Assembly: GCA_031459765.1 (NCBI GenBank)
Contig: JAVKHY010000013.1
Coordinates: 1 to 64,000, forward strand
Direction of reading: 5' to 3'
DNA from: Armatimonadota bacterium
GTDB taxonomy: Bacteria > Sysuimicrobiota > Sysuimicrobiia > Sysuimicrobiales > Kaftiobacteriaceae
DNA length: 64,000 nt
A model generated the notes under the pieces. It was given only the letters and a program-made list of their open reading frames with translations. It was not told the origin of the DNA and did not search any database. The translations under genes and the position numbers were made by a program. This document shows, piece by piece, positions 1 to 7,400 of this stretch (within the stretch, counting starts at the first letter, position 1; the number at the start of each line of letters is the position of its first letter).

Positions 1-1926
1 CCCGAACAGGACCACGGAAACCGCGTAGGTGGGATGGCCGAGCAGGAGGATGCCCTGCTGCATCAACGGGATCTCCACGAAGAGATAGCCGGCTCCCAGG
101 AGCAGGAAGTAGACCAGGACCGTCCCGGCCCGCGCCGGGACGGTCCCCAACCGCCGGAGCGGCCACAGGACGAGGAGGATCGAGAGGAGGAGCGTGACGG
201 CAAAGGCGCCCAGGATCACCAGGTAGCCCCCTCCGCCGAAGGGCTGCCACGTCCGCCCCAGGCCGGCCAGGATGGCCGGCACCTGCTGACGCCGGAAGAA
301 GTGGAAGAAGAACGGCCGGCTGTCGGTGGCCGGAGCGATGTCGAAGGGACTGTCCTCGATGTACTGCCGCCGTGTCGCAGGGGCCAGCATCGCCGTGAAC
401 GCGGCGCGGTAGACGTCGACGGGCAGCACGTTGAAGCGGTTGCTGGTCTCGGGGCCGAGCCCCGGCGCGTAGATCACATCGAACCGGCGGGAGGCGGCGA
501 AGGCGGCCAGCCGGGCGACCTCGGCCGCCGTCCAGGGCCGGCGGCCGAGGAAGAGGGTTGCCGTGTGGAGCGAGCGGACCGCCGCGAGGTGTGCGGCGGG
601 CGCGAGCCCCAGCTGCTCCAGGGCGACGGCGGCGGCGGCCCACACCTTCACCTCCTCGCTGGGCGGCTGCTGCAGCCAGCGGGTCACCACCAGGATGCCG
701 TCGGCGGTCAGACGGTCGATCAGATCCCGGAAGGCCTCCACCGTATACAGGTAGTGCTCGGTAAGCGAGTAGGCTCCAGAGGCGATGACCTGGAAACTCT
801 CGCGCGGGGGCAGATGGACGACATCGAAACGCGCCTTCTCGCGACGGAGGAAGACCCGGACGTCTTCGCGCACCACCCTCAACCGCGGATGCCGGAAGAC
901 CGACGGCGCGGCGCCGACGGCGGCCTCCAGCACCAGCGGATTGGACTCGACGACGACCACCTCCGGCATCCCGTGGCGCAGGGCGCCGAGGATTTCGAAT
1001 CCCGCCCCGCCGTCGAGGACCAGGGTAGGTCCGCGGCGCAGGGCATAGACGGCCGAAGACGGGATGAATGCGGTGAGCGCGGCCTGCGCCATCCCGGGCA
1101 GCGGCCGCGGCGCGTCGCCGTCGAGCGTCAGGATCGTCGTCGGCGGCACCCGCCCGCGGTAGGCGGGGCTGAGGCCCGGGACGGCACGGATCGCCCCGCT
1201 CGCCACCACGTCCACCCTGGAGACCGCGTTCGACCGGCTGAAGGTGATGCGGGCGTCGGGGAAGAGGGCGTACTGGCTTAGGGCCTTATACGGCGAGAGC
1301 CGCAGCGGCGGGGTCACCGTCAGCGACGCGGCGAGCAGAAGCGCCGTCAGCGCACCGGCGGCGGGGACCAGACGGGAGGGTCTCGGCCACAGGCATCCGG
1401 CGCCCGCCGCTCCCAGCCCCGCCGCGGCGAGCAGCGCAGCGGGAGCCGGAGCGACCTGCAGGATTCCCACAGCCAGCAGGCAGCCGGCACCGGAACCGAC
1501 CAGAGAGGCGGCGTAGACCGACCCGGCCTCCTGCGGCCGGGCCGCCAGCGCCCCGCCGACAGCCAATCCCGCGCAGAGGAAGGGGAGGACCATCGCTGCC
1601 AGCTGCGCCGCCAGGTAGGCAAACTGCACCGGCTCCAGGACGATCCGATAGGCGTCGAAGGGCACGAGGAGCAGCGCGCCGTAGGCGGCCGCAACAGCCG
1701 CCGGGAACAGACCGGCGGCGCAGGCGGACACCGTCTCCCCGGCCCGGTCCCTCCCGAGAATGGTGAGCAGGGTGCCGCTGGCCCCGTACCCCAAGAGACC
1801 GATCCCCACGGCCAGGAAGGCGAAGTGGTACCACTGCACGATGGAGAAGATCCGGGTGAGCGCGATCTCCATCAGCAGGCCCGCCGCCGAGACGAGCCCG
1901 ATGCCGACTCTGGACCGCAGGCGCAT
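1..1926 (-). CDS. Spermidine-synthase-like membrane protein (3' end beyond window)
   Basis: Reading the minus strand from ATG at 1926 gives an open frame to the window edge, so the C-terminus is missing. The first ~210 residues are strongly hydrophobic (several membrane segments). They are followed near residue 302 by a Rossmann SAM-binding motif LDGGAGFEILG, then VVVVESNP, the usual acidic ribose-binding position. A second hydrophobic stretch lies near the cut end. This matches the membrane-fused spermidine synthase / SAM-binding family. The catalytic D-S-S-D-P-type motif of true aminopropyltransferases is replaced by VVHLPPRESF, so aminopropyl transfer is doubtful and the substrate is unknown. 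The gene is divergent from the BMP importer. The start is chosen because it opens the first membrane segment; AGGAAG lies about 17 bases upstream, which is far for a ribosome binding site. Confidence 0.8.
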   Translation of the reverse strand, partial: MRLRSRVGIGLVSAAGLLMEIALTRIFSIVQWYHFAFLAVGIGLLGYGASGTLLTILGRDRAGETVSACAAGLFPAAVAAAYGALLLVPFDAYRIVLEPVQFAYLAAQLAAMVLPFLCAGLAVGGALAARPQEAGSVYAASLVGSGAGCLLAVGILQVAPAPAALLAAAGLGAAGAGCLWPRPSRLVPAAGALTALLLAASLTVTPPLRLSPYKALSQYALFPDARITFSRSNAVSRVDVVASGAIRAVPGLSPAYRGRVPPTTILTLDGDAPRPLPGMAQAALTAFIPSSAVYALRRGPTLVLDGGAGFEILGALRHGMPEVVVVESNPLVLEAAVGAAPSVFRHPRLRVVREDVRVFLRREKARFDVVHLPPRESFQVIASGAYSLTEHYLYTVEAFRDLIDRLTADGILVVTRWLQQPPSEEVKVWAAAAVALEQLGLAPAAHLAAVRSLHTATLFLGRRPWTAAEVARLAAFAASRRFDVIYAPGLGPETSNRFNVLPVDVYRAAFTAMLAPATRRQYIEDSPFDIAPATDSRPFFFHFFRRQQVPAILAGLGRTWQPFGGGGYLVILGAFAVTLLLSILLVLWPLRRLGTVPARAGTVLVYFLLLGAGYLFVEIPLMQQGILLLGHPTYAVSVVLFG

Positions 1927-2093
1927 CGCCGTGACCCGCAGGCACTCTTCCTGCCGCGCCGACGCCTTCCTCCGCGCTCCGCGGCGGGGAGGAGGAAACT
2001 CGCGGCACCTGTCGAAAACCGCGGCGCAGCCACGGGGTCTGAGCAGATCGGGACTCAGTGCGTCCACTTCAGGGAAACGAGGGGGAGGCGAAG

Positions 2094-3359
2094 ATGGAAC
2101 GCGCTCGTTGCAGGCGGAGGGGGCTCGCTCCGATCCGGATGGTCGTCGCGCTGTTCGTGCTCGCGGTACTGTTCGCCGGATCCGGAGGCGCGACGACGGC
2201 GCCGGCTTCGGCGGGAGCGGCCACACCGATAACGCTGGCCATCCTGCACTTCAGCGTGATCAAGGGGACGACCTGGTCCGGCGCCCATCACCGCGCCGCC
2301 CAGCGCATCGCCCAGAAGTACCCCAACGTGAAGTACGTCTACCGCGAAGAGGTGGGGCCGGACTCCACCAATCCCTTCGCCGAAGAACTCATCCGGCAGG
2401 GCGCCAACATCGTGGTGGGCAACGCGGAGTTCATGGGGCTGCCGCTCCGGGACATTGCCGACAAGTACCCCAACGTCTACTTCGCTTCGGTCGTGGCCAG
2501 CGACATCAGCACCAAACGGAACTTCATCCGGTTCTTCCCCCGGCAGTATCAGGCGCTCTACCTGGAAGGGCTGATCGCGGCGGCGCTCACCCGCACCGGC
2601 AACATCGGCATCGTCTCCGCCTTCCCCAACATCCAGGTCATCCGACGCACCGCCGGCTTCTACCTGGGCGTCCAGGACGGGGCGAAGGCGCTCAACAAGA
2701 AGGTGAACGTCTATGTGAAGTACGTGGGCGACTGGTACAAGCCGGCCGAAGAGCGGGAGATCGCCACGACCCTGGTCACCCAGTACAAGGCGGATGTGAT
2801 CACCCAGCAGACGGACTCCGGCTCGCCGCTGGACGTGGCCCAGGAGCGGAAGATCTGGTTCGTGGGCAAGGACATGGACACCGTGGGGTTCTACAAGTGG
2901 TCCAGCACCGACACGGTGGCGGTCTCCTTCGACACCCGCTGGGAGGTCCTTTACGACCGCATGGTGCGCGACTTCATGGCCGGCAAGCAGAACCCGGCCA
3001 ACTTCCTCTACCTCGGCATGAAGGACACCATGACGCTGGCCGACGGCACGGTGGAGAGCGCCGTGGACATCATGAACAACCTGAAGGTGGGCGTGGACGC
3101 CATCAGCCCCAAGGCCCGCCCGCTCATCCCGGCGTCGATCATCACCCTGGTGCGGCAGCGGCGCGACCAGATGATGAAGGGCACCTGGGATCCCTTTGAA
3201 GAGCACGCCTTCGTCAGCAACGGCACCGGCCTGGCGCTCAAAGATCTCCCGATCCCGGCCAAGGGGACGGTGGTGAAGAAGGCCGGGACGAAGCCCACGG
3301 ACCAGTGGCTGCTCGGGAAGTTCAACTTCGACCTCGAGGGGATGACCATTCTGAAGTAG
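2094..3359 (+). CDS. BMP-family ABC transporter substrate-binding protein
   Basis: A 421-residue exported protein. It has an Arg-rich n-region, a hydrophobic signal segment (about residues 15-32) and then a BMP/PnrA-type body. Typical BMP segments are visible: NIGIVSAFPN after the first lobe, and a TQQTDSG segment in the second-lobe region. Members bind nucleosides or other purines for import, so nucleoside or purine uptake is the likely role; the ligand cannot be read from sequence. ATG at 2094 is preferred over GTG at 2058 because GGGGGAGG lies about five bases upstream. It is first gene of a four-gene importer (binding protein, ATPase, two permeases) and is separated from the ATPase by a terminator-like hairpin. 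Confidence 0.9.
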   Translation: MERARCRRRGLAPIRMVVALFVLAVLFAGSGGATTAPASAGAATPITLAILHFSVIKGTTWSGAHHRAAQRIAQKYPNVKYVYREEVGPDSTNPFAEELIRQGANIVVGNAEFMGLPLRDIADKYPNVYFASVVASDISTKRNFIRFFPRQYQALYLEGLIAAALTRTGNIGIVSAFPNIQVIRRTAGFYLGVQDGAKALNKKVNVYVKYVGDWYKPAEEREIATTLVTQYKADVITQQTDSGSPLDVAQERKIWFVGKDMDTVGFYKWSSTDTVAVSFDTRWEVLYDRMVRDFMAGKQNPANFLYLGMKDTMTLADGTVESAVDIMNNLKVGVDAISPKARPLIPASIITLVRQRRDQMMKGTWDPFEEHAFVSNGTGLALKDLPIPAKGTVVKKAGTKPTDQWLLGKFNFDLEGMTILK

Positions 3360-3421
3360 CGTCGGCGCCGCACCTGGGTTACGGCGTGCGGGGCATGGGT
3401 CTGCGCTGCCAGCACCGTTGC

Positions 3422-3466
3422 GGCTTCTCCGCCCGGGAGAACGGGCCCGGGCGGAGAAGCCTTTTT
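3422..3466 (+). terminator. Intrinsic-terminator hairpin inside the BMP importer operon
   Basis: Perfect 16-base inverted repeat: GGCTTCTCCGCCCGGG at 3422-3437 and CCCGGGCGGAGAAGCC at 3446-3461. The loop is 8 bases and five T follow at 3462-3466. It lies between the binding-protein stop and the ATPase start, which begins only 13 bases after the T run. It probably works as a partial terminator or 3'-stabiliser that leaves more binding-protein mRNA than ATPase/permease mRNA. Confidence 0.85.
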
Positions 3467-3479
3467 GGGGTGTGATGCT

Positions 3480-5015
3480 GTGACCGCGTCCGAGCCCATC
3501 CTCGCCGCCCGAGGGATCACCAAGCGCTTCCCCGGGGTGCTGGCCCTGGACCGGGTGGACTTCGAGGTGTACCCCGGGGAGATCCACGCCGTCCTGGGCC
3601 AGAACGGCGCCGGCAAGACCACGTTGATGAACATCCTGTTCGGCCTGGTCCAGCCGGATGACGGGGTGCTGTACCTCGAGGGACGCCCGGTGCGCTTTCG
3701 CTCCCCCCATGACGCCCTGGCCCGGGGCATCGGGATGGTCCACCAGACCCGGCGACTGGTGGCCGCGCACACCGTGCTGGAGAACATCGTGCTCGGACAT
3801 CCCGCCCTGCGCGGACTGCTCAACCTACGCCGCGCCCGCGCCGAGGTCCAGGCGCTGTGCGACCGCTACGGCGTCGCCGTGGACCTCGGGGCGCGCGTCT
3901 GGCAGCTCTCCGAAGGCGAGCGGCAGTGGGTGGAAATCCTCAAGGCCCTGCACCGCGGGGCGCGGATCCTGATCCTCGACGAACCGACGTCGGTCCTGAC
4001 CCCGCCCGAGGTGAAGATGCTGCTGGCCGGGCTGCGGGCCATGGTCCGCGATCAGGGAGTCACCGTGCTGCTGGTCACCCACAAACTCCCCACCGTCATG
4101 GCCGCCAGCCGGCGCGTCACGGTCCTGAGGTCGGGCCGCGTGGTGGCGCACCTGCCCACCTCCCGGGCCACGGAGGACACGCTGATCCAGCACATGATCG
4201 GCCGCGACGTGGTCTCACCCACGGGAGGCCGGTCGCCGGGGGCCGGCCCGCCGCTGTTGGAGGTGGAACACCTCGCCGCCTTCAACGACAAGGGACTGCT
4301 TTCGCTGCGCGGGATCAGCTTCGAGCTGCGGGCAGGGGAGATTTTGGGCGTGGCGGGCGTGACGGGGAACGGTCAGGAAGAACTGGCCCAGGTCCTGGCC
4401 GGCCTGCGCCCGGCGGCCGCGGGACGCCTGCGCCTGGCCGGCCGAGATGTCACCCACTCTTCGCCGCTGGAGCGCTGGCGGCTGGGCGTCGGCTACATTC
4501 CCGCGGAGCGCACCGAAGTGGCGTCCATCGCCGCCTTCTCCCTGGTCGAGAATACCGCCCTGACCTACCACTTCGACCCGGCCTTCACGCGCCGCGGTCT
4601 CCTCGACGAAAGCGCGCTGACGCATCTCACCCGGCGCATCATGGCCACGTTCGGCGTGAAGGCGCCGCACCAGCGCGTTAGGGCGCAGCACCTGTCGGGC
4701 GGGAATCTTCAGAAGCTCATCCTGGGCCGTGTGCTCTCCCGCAACCCCCGACTGGTCATCGCCCACCTGCCGACCCAGGGGCTGGACGTGGAGGCCGCCG
4801 CCTTCGTCCGCTCCGCCCTGCTGGACGCCAGGGAGGCCGGCGCGGCCGTCCTCCTGATCTCGGAGGACCTGGACGAAATCCTGTCGCTCAGCGACAGGGT
4901 GGCGCCGATCTACGAAGGGCGCCTTATGGCCGTGCTCCCCCGCCACGGGGCCGACGCGGAGGCCGTGGGGGCCATGATGGCGGGGCGGTCGATGCAGGAG
5001 GCCGGCGTGCCGTGA
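3480..5015 (+). CDS. BMP-type ABC transporter ATP-binding protein (double ABC)
   Basis: A 511-residue protein with two ABC domains in one chain, as in nucleoside and sugar importers. The first half has a complete Walker A GQNGAGKTT (40-48), signature LSEGERQWVEI (near 142) and Walker B ILILDEPTS (near 165). The second half has the degenerate P-loop GVTGNGQEEL (293-302), signature LSGGNLQKL (near 404) and a Walker B-like HLPTQGLDV (near 429) in which the usual acidic pair is absent. Such asymmetry is normal in this family. GTG at 3480 gives the typical N-terminus; TTG at 3465 would lie in the terminator T-tract. Its last bases overlap the next gene (GTGA). Confidence 0.93.
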   Translation: MTASEPILAARGITKRFPGVLALDRVDFEVYPGEIHAVLGQNGAGKTTLMNILFGLVQPDDGVLYLEGRPVRFRSPHDALARGIGMVHQTRRLVAAHTVLENIVLGHPALRGLLNLRRARAEVQALCDRYGVAVDLGARVWQLSEGERQWVEILKALHRGARILILDEPTSVLTPPEVKMLLAGLRAMVRDQGVTVLLVTHKLPTVMAASRRVTVLRSGRVVAHLPTSRATEDTLIQHMIGRDVVSPTGGRSPGAGPPLLEVEHLAAFNDKGLLSLRGISFELRAGEILGVAGVTGNGQEELAQVLAGLRPAAAGRLRLAGRDVTHSSPLERWRLGVGYIPAERTEVASIAAFSLVENTALTYHFDPAFTRRGLLDESALTHLTRRIMATFGVKAPHQRVRAQHLSGGNLQKLILGRVLSRNPRLVIAHLPTQGLDVEAAAFVRSALLDAREAGAAVLLISEDLDEILSLSDRVAPIYEGRLMAVLPRHGADAEAVGAMMAGRSMQEAGVP

Positions 5016-6151
5016 GGCTGGGCCGGTTTGAACTGCTGCTCGAACCCCGGGCGCAGCTGTCGGCGATCTCCGCCGTCCTCACCGCCGTCCTGGCCATCGT
5101 CCTGGCCCTGGCGCTGAGCAGCGTCCTCTTCATGTCGGCCGAAGGCGGCGTCGTCTCGGGGTACCGGGTCCTCTTCTCCTACGCCTTCTTCAACCTCTCC
5201 GGCCTGCTGGCCACCCTGCAGCGTGCGGTCTACCTCCTGTTCTGCACCTATGCCTTCCTCGTGCCGCTGCGGGCGGGGCTGTGGAACATCGGCCTGCCCG
5301 GCCAGGTCTTCGCCGGAGCGCTGGCGGCCTTCGCCGTCCCCCTCCTCCTGTCGCCGGGCCGCCCTCCCGCGCTGCCGCCCGCCCTCGTCATCGGCATCAT
5401 GGTGGTCGCCGCCGCCGTCGCCGGGGCGGTGCTGGGCGGATTCTCCGGCATTCTGCGGGCCCGGCTGCAGGTGAACGAGATCCTGGTCACCATGATGCTG
5501 AACTCGATCTTCTTCTGGCTGGTCTCCTACATGATCAAGGAGGGAGGCCCGCTCATGGGGGCGACGGCCGAGGGGGAGAGTTTCAGCCTGCCGCCCGCCC
5601 TGTACGCGCCCCTCCTCGGCGGCCTCCCCTTCACGGCGCTGCTGGCGCTGGGCGCCGCGGTCTGCCTGGACCTGCTGTTCGCGAAGACGGCGCTGGGCTA
5701 CCGCATCCGGGCCCTGGGCGAGAATCCGGCGGCGGCACGGTACGGCGGCATCCTCCCTGTGGCCCTGTCGCTGACGGTCTTCGTGCTGGGCGGCGCCTTC
5801 GCCGGCGTGGCCGGGTACCACTACTTCGCCGCCCTGCCGGGCCTCTACAAGATCCCGGGGAACTACGGCTTCTACGGGGACCTGGCCTTCTACGGCATCA
5901 TCTCGGCGTTGATCGCGCGCGGGTCGTCGCTGGCCGCCGTCCCCATCGCGGTGCTGTTCGCCGGCCTGTCGCTGGGCGCCCGGTTCGCTCAGGGGGCGCT
6001 GCACCTGCCCTTCGGCGTGGACTATGCGCTGCTGGGTCTCCTCATGATGACCTTCGTGGGCTCGCAGGTCGTGTACAACTTCCGTCTGTCCTGGCGGCGC
6101 CTTCCGGCCGGCGCGGCGGCGGCCGTGGCGCCGCGGATTCCGGAGGCCTGA
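5012..6151 (+). CDS. BMP-type ABC transporter permease 1
   Basis: A 379-residue, very hydrophobic inner-membrane protein (about eight to ten membrane segments) of the branched-chain-type permease family (BPD_transp_2) used by BMP/nucleoside importers. The ALGENPAAARYGG segment after the middle loop is the conserved cytoplasmic element contacting the ATPase. It starts with GTG overlapping the ATPase stop (GTGA), so translation is coupled. It pairs with the second permease, six bases downstream, to form the channel. Specificity is inferred only from the binding-protein family. Confidence 0.92.
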   Translation: MRLGRFELLLEPRAQLSAISAVLTAVLAIVLALALSSVLFMSAEGGVVSGYRVLFSYAFFNLSGLLATLQRAVYLLFCTYAFLVPLRAGLWNIGLPGQVFAGALAAFAVPLLLSPGRPPALPPALVIGIMVVAAAVAGAVLGGFSGILRARLQVNEILVTMMLNSIFFWLVSYMIKEGGPLMGATAEGESFSLPPALYAPLLGGLPFTALLALGAAVCLDLLFAKTALGYRIRALGENPAAARYGGILPVALSLTVFVLGGAFAGVAGYHYFAALPGLYKIPGNYGFYGDLAFYGIISALIARGSSLAAVPIAVLFAGLSLGARFAQGALHLPFGVDYALLGLLMMTFVGSQVVYNFRLSWRRLPAGAAAAVAPRIPEA

Positions 6152-6157
6152 GGGCCG

Positions 6158-7033
6158 ATGTGGGAGCTGCTGGCCCGGAGCCTGGAGGCCTCGACGATCT
6201 TCCTCTTCGCGGGCCTGGGCGAGCTCATCGACCAGCGCTCGGGCGTCCTCAATGTGGGGCTCGAGGGCGTCATGCTCTTCGGCGGCACCGCGGCGTTCAT
6301 CACGGCGCAGACCACGGGCAGCTATCCGCTGGGCTTTGCCGCAGGGCTGGCCGTCGGGGCCCTGCTCGGCGTGGCCCACGGCTTCTTCTCCATCAGTTTG
6401 CGCGGCGACCAGGTGGTCAGCGGCATGGGGCTGTGGATCCTGAGTTTCGGGCTGACCACCTTTCTCGGCAGCCGATACACCGGACCGCTGGGGCTGCCGC
6501 GCATCCCCGCGGTGGCCGGCCTGTCGCCGTTCTTCCCCCTGGGCGTGCTCCTGATCGCCGCCGGCTGGGTGCTGCTCTTCCGGACGAGCCTGGGGCTGGC
6601 CGTCCGCTCCGCGGGGGAGAATCCGGCGGCGGCGGAGGCGTCCGGCGTGAACGTCGCGGCCATCCGCTACCTGTGCGTGACGGTGGGGGGCGCGCTGGCG
6701 GGGTTGTCCGGGGCCACCTACACCCTGTCCTACAACCCGGTCTGGACCTACAACTTCCTGATGGGCTGGGGATTCGTCAGCCTGGCGCTGGTCTTCTTCT
6801 CGATGTGGAATCCGTGGATTCTGCTGGCCGGCGCCACGCTGTTCGGCCTCATGTGGCAGCTCTCCCTGAGCCCGGAACTGGTGCTGCCGGGCGTCCTCTC
6901 CCGCTACATCTGGCGCACGGTGCCCTTCGCCATCACCATCCCGATCCTGGTCGTCATCTCCACGTCCTGGTTCCGCACCCGCTGGGGGCTGGCCCGCCCC
7001 GAAGCGCTGGGGCGACCCTACGTCAAGGGCTAA
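6158..7033 (+). CDS. BMP-type ABC transporter permease 2
   Basis: A 291-residue hydrophobic permease, shorter partner of the preceding one. The opening residues (LFAGLGELIDQRSGVLNVGLEG) are the signature N-terminus of the second BMP-system permease. A conserved loop SAGENPAAAEASG matches the corresponding element in permease 1, showing that the two are paralogues. Last gene of the importer operon; the next gene is convergent, with only four bases between stops. Confidence 0.92.
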   Translation: MWELLARSLEASTIFLFAGLGELIDQRSGVLNVGLEGVMLFGGTAAFITAQTTGSYPLGFAAGLAVGALLGVAHGFFSISLRGDQVVSGMGLWILSFGLTTFLGSRYTGPLGLPRIPAVAGLSPFFPLGVLLIAAGWVLLFRTSLGLAVRSAGENPAAAEASGVNVAAIRYLCVTVGGALAGLSGATYTLSYNPVWTYNFLMGWGFVSLALVFFSMWNPWILLAGATLFGLMWQLSLSPELVLPGVLSRYIWRTVPFAITIPILVVISTSWFRTRWGLARPEALGRPYVKG

Positions 7034-7037
7034 CCCC

Positions 7038-7400
7038 TCACCTGCTCTTCGACCACACGATGCCCACGCGGTTCTTCATCCGGATGGATCTGCCCACCGG
7101 GTCGTAGAGGAACGCCCAGCGATACCGCTGCTCACCGTCCCGGTAGAAGACGGTGTACAGCGTCAGGGGTCCCTGACGGCGCGATTCGACCCTGTCGATC
7201 GGGTGCGACGAAGAGCCGCCCTCCCCGGTTCCGAAGACGATGGCGTCGGGCCGCAGCTCGAAATACCGGTCGGCGTAAGGCGGCGTCGGCGTCCGCCACA
7301 CCCCGACCAGCTCCTCGGGCACCGTGGAGGAGCGCCGCGTCCCGCACCCGGCCGTCAGCGCCACCAGGACGACGGCCACGGCCGCCGTCACCCTGCTCAT
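7038..7400 (-). CDS. Small predicted lipoprotein
   Basis: A 120-residue protein with a lipoprotein signal: a hydrophobic run ends in LTAGC, giving lipidated Cys19. The mature part is short and polar, with a WRTPTPP segment and a C-terminal half that resembles a small beta domain; I do not recognise the family. ATG at 7400 overlaps the stop of the HD-GYP gene (ATGA), so it is the last gene of that operon. It probably sits on the outer face of the membrane. A longer frame upstream exists but lies inside the HD-GYP gene and would lose the signal peptide. Confidence 0.75.
   Translation of the reverse strand: MSRVTAAVAVVLVALTAGCGTRRSSTVPEELVGVWRTPTPPYADRYFELRPDAIVFGTGEGGSSSHPIDRVESRRQGPLTLYTVFYRDGEQRYRWAFLYDPVGRSIRMKNRVGIVWSKSR

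Noticed and set aside
34-1281. 415-residue plus-strand frame at the start of the window
   Set aside because: Antisense to the SAM-binding membrane protein, which has recognisable motifs.
2055-3800. 581-residue minus-strand frame
   Set aside because: Antisense to the BMP binding protein and ATPase, both clear family members.
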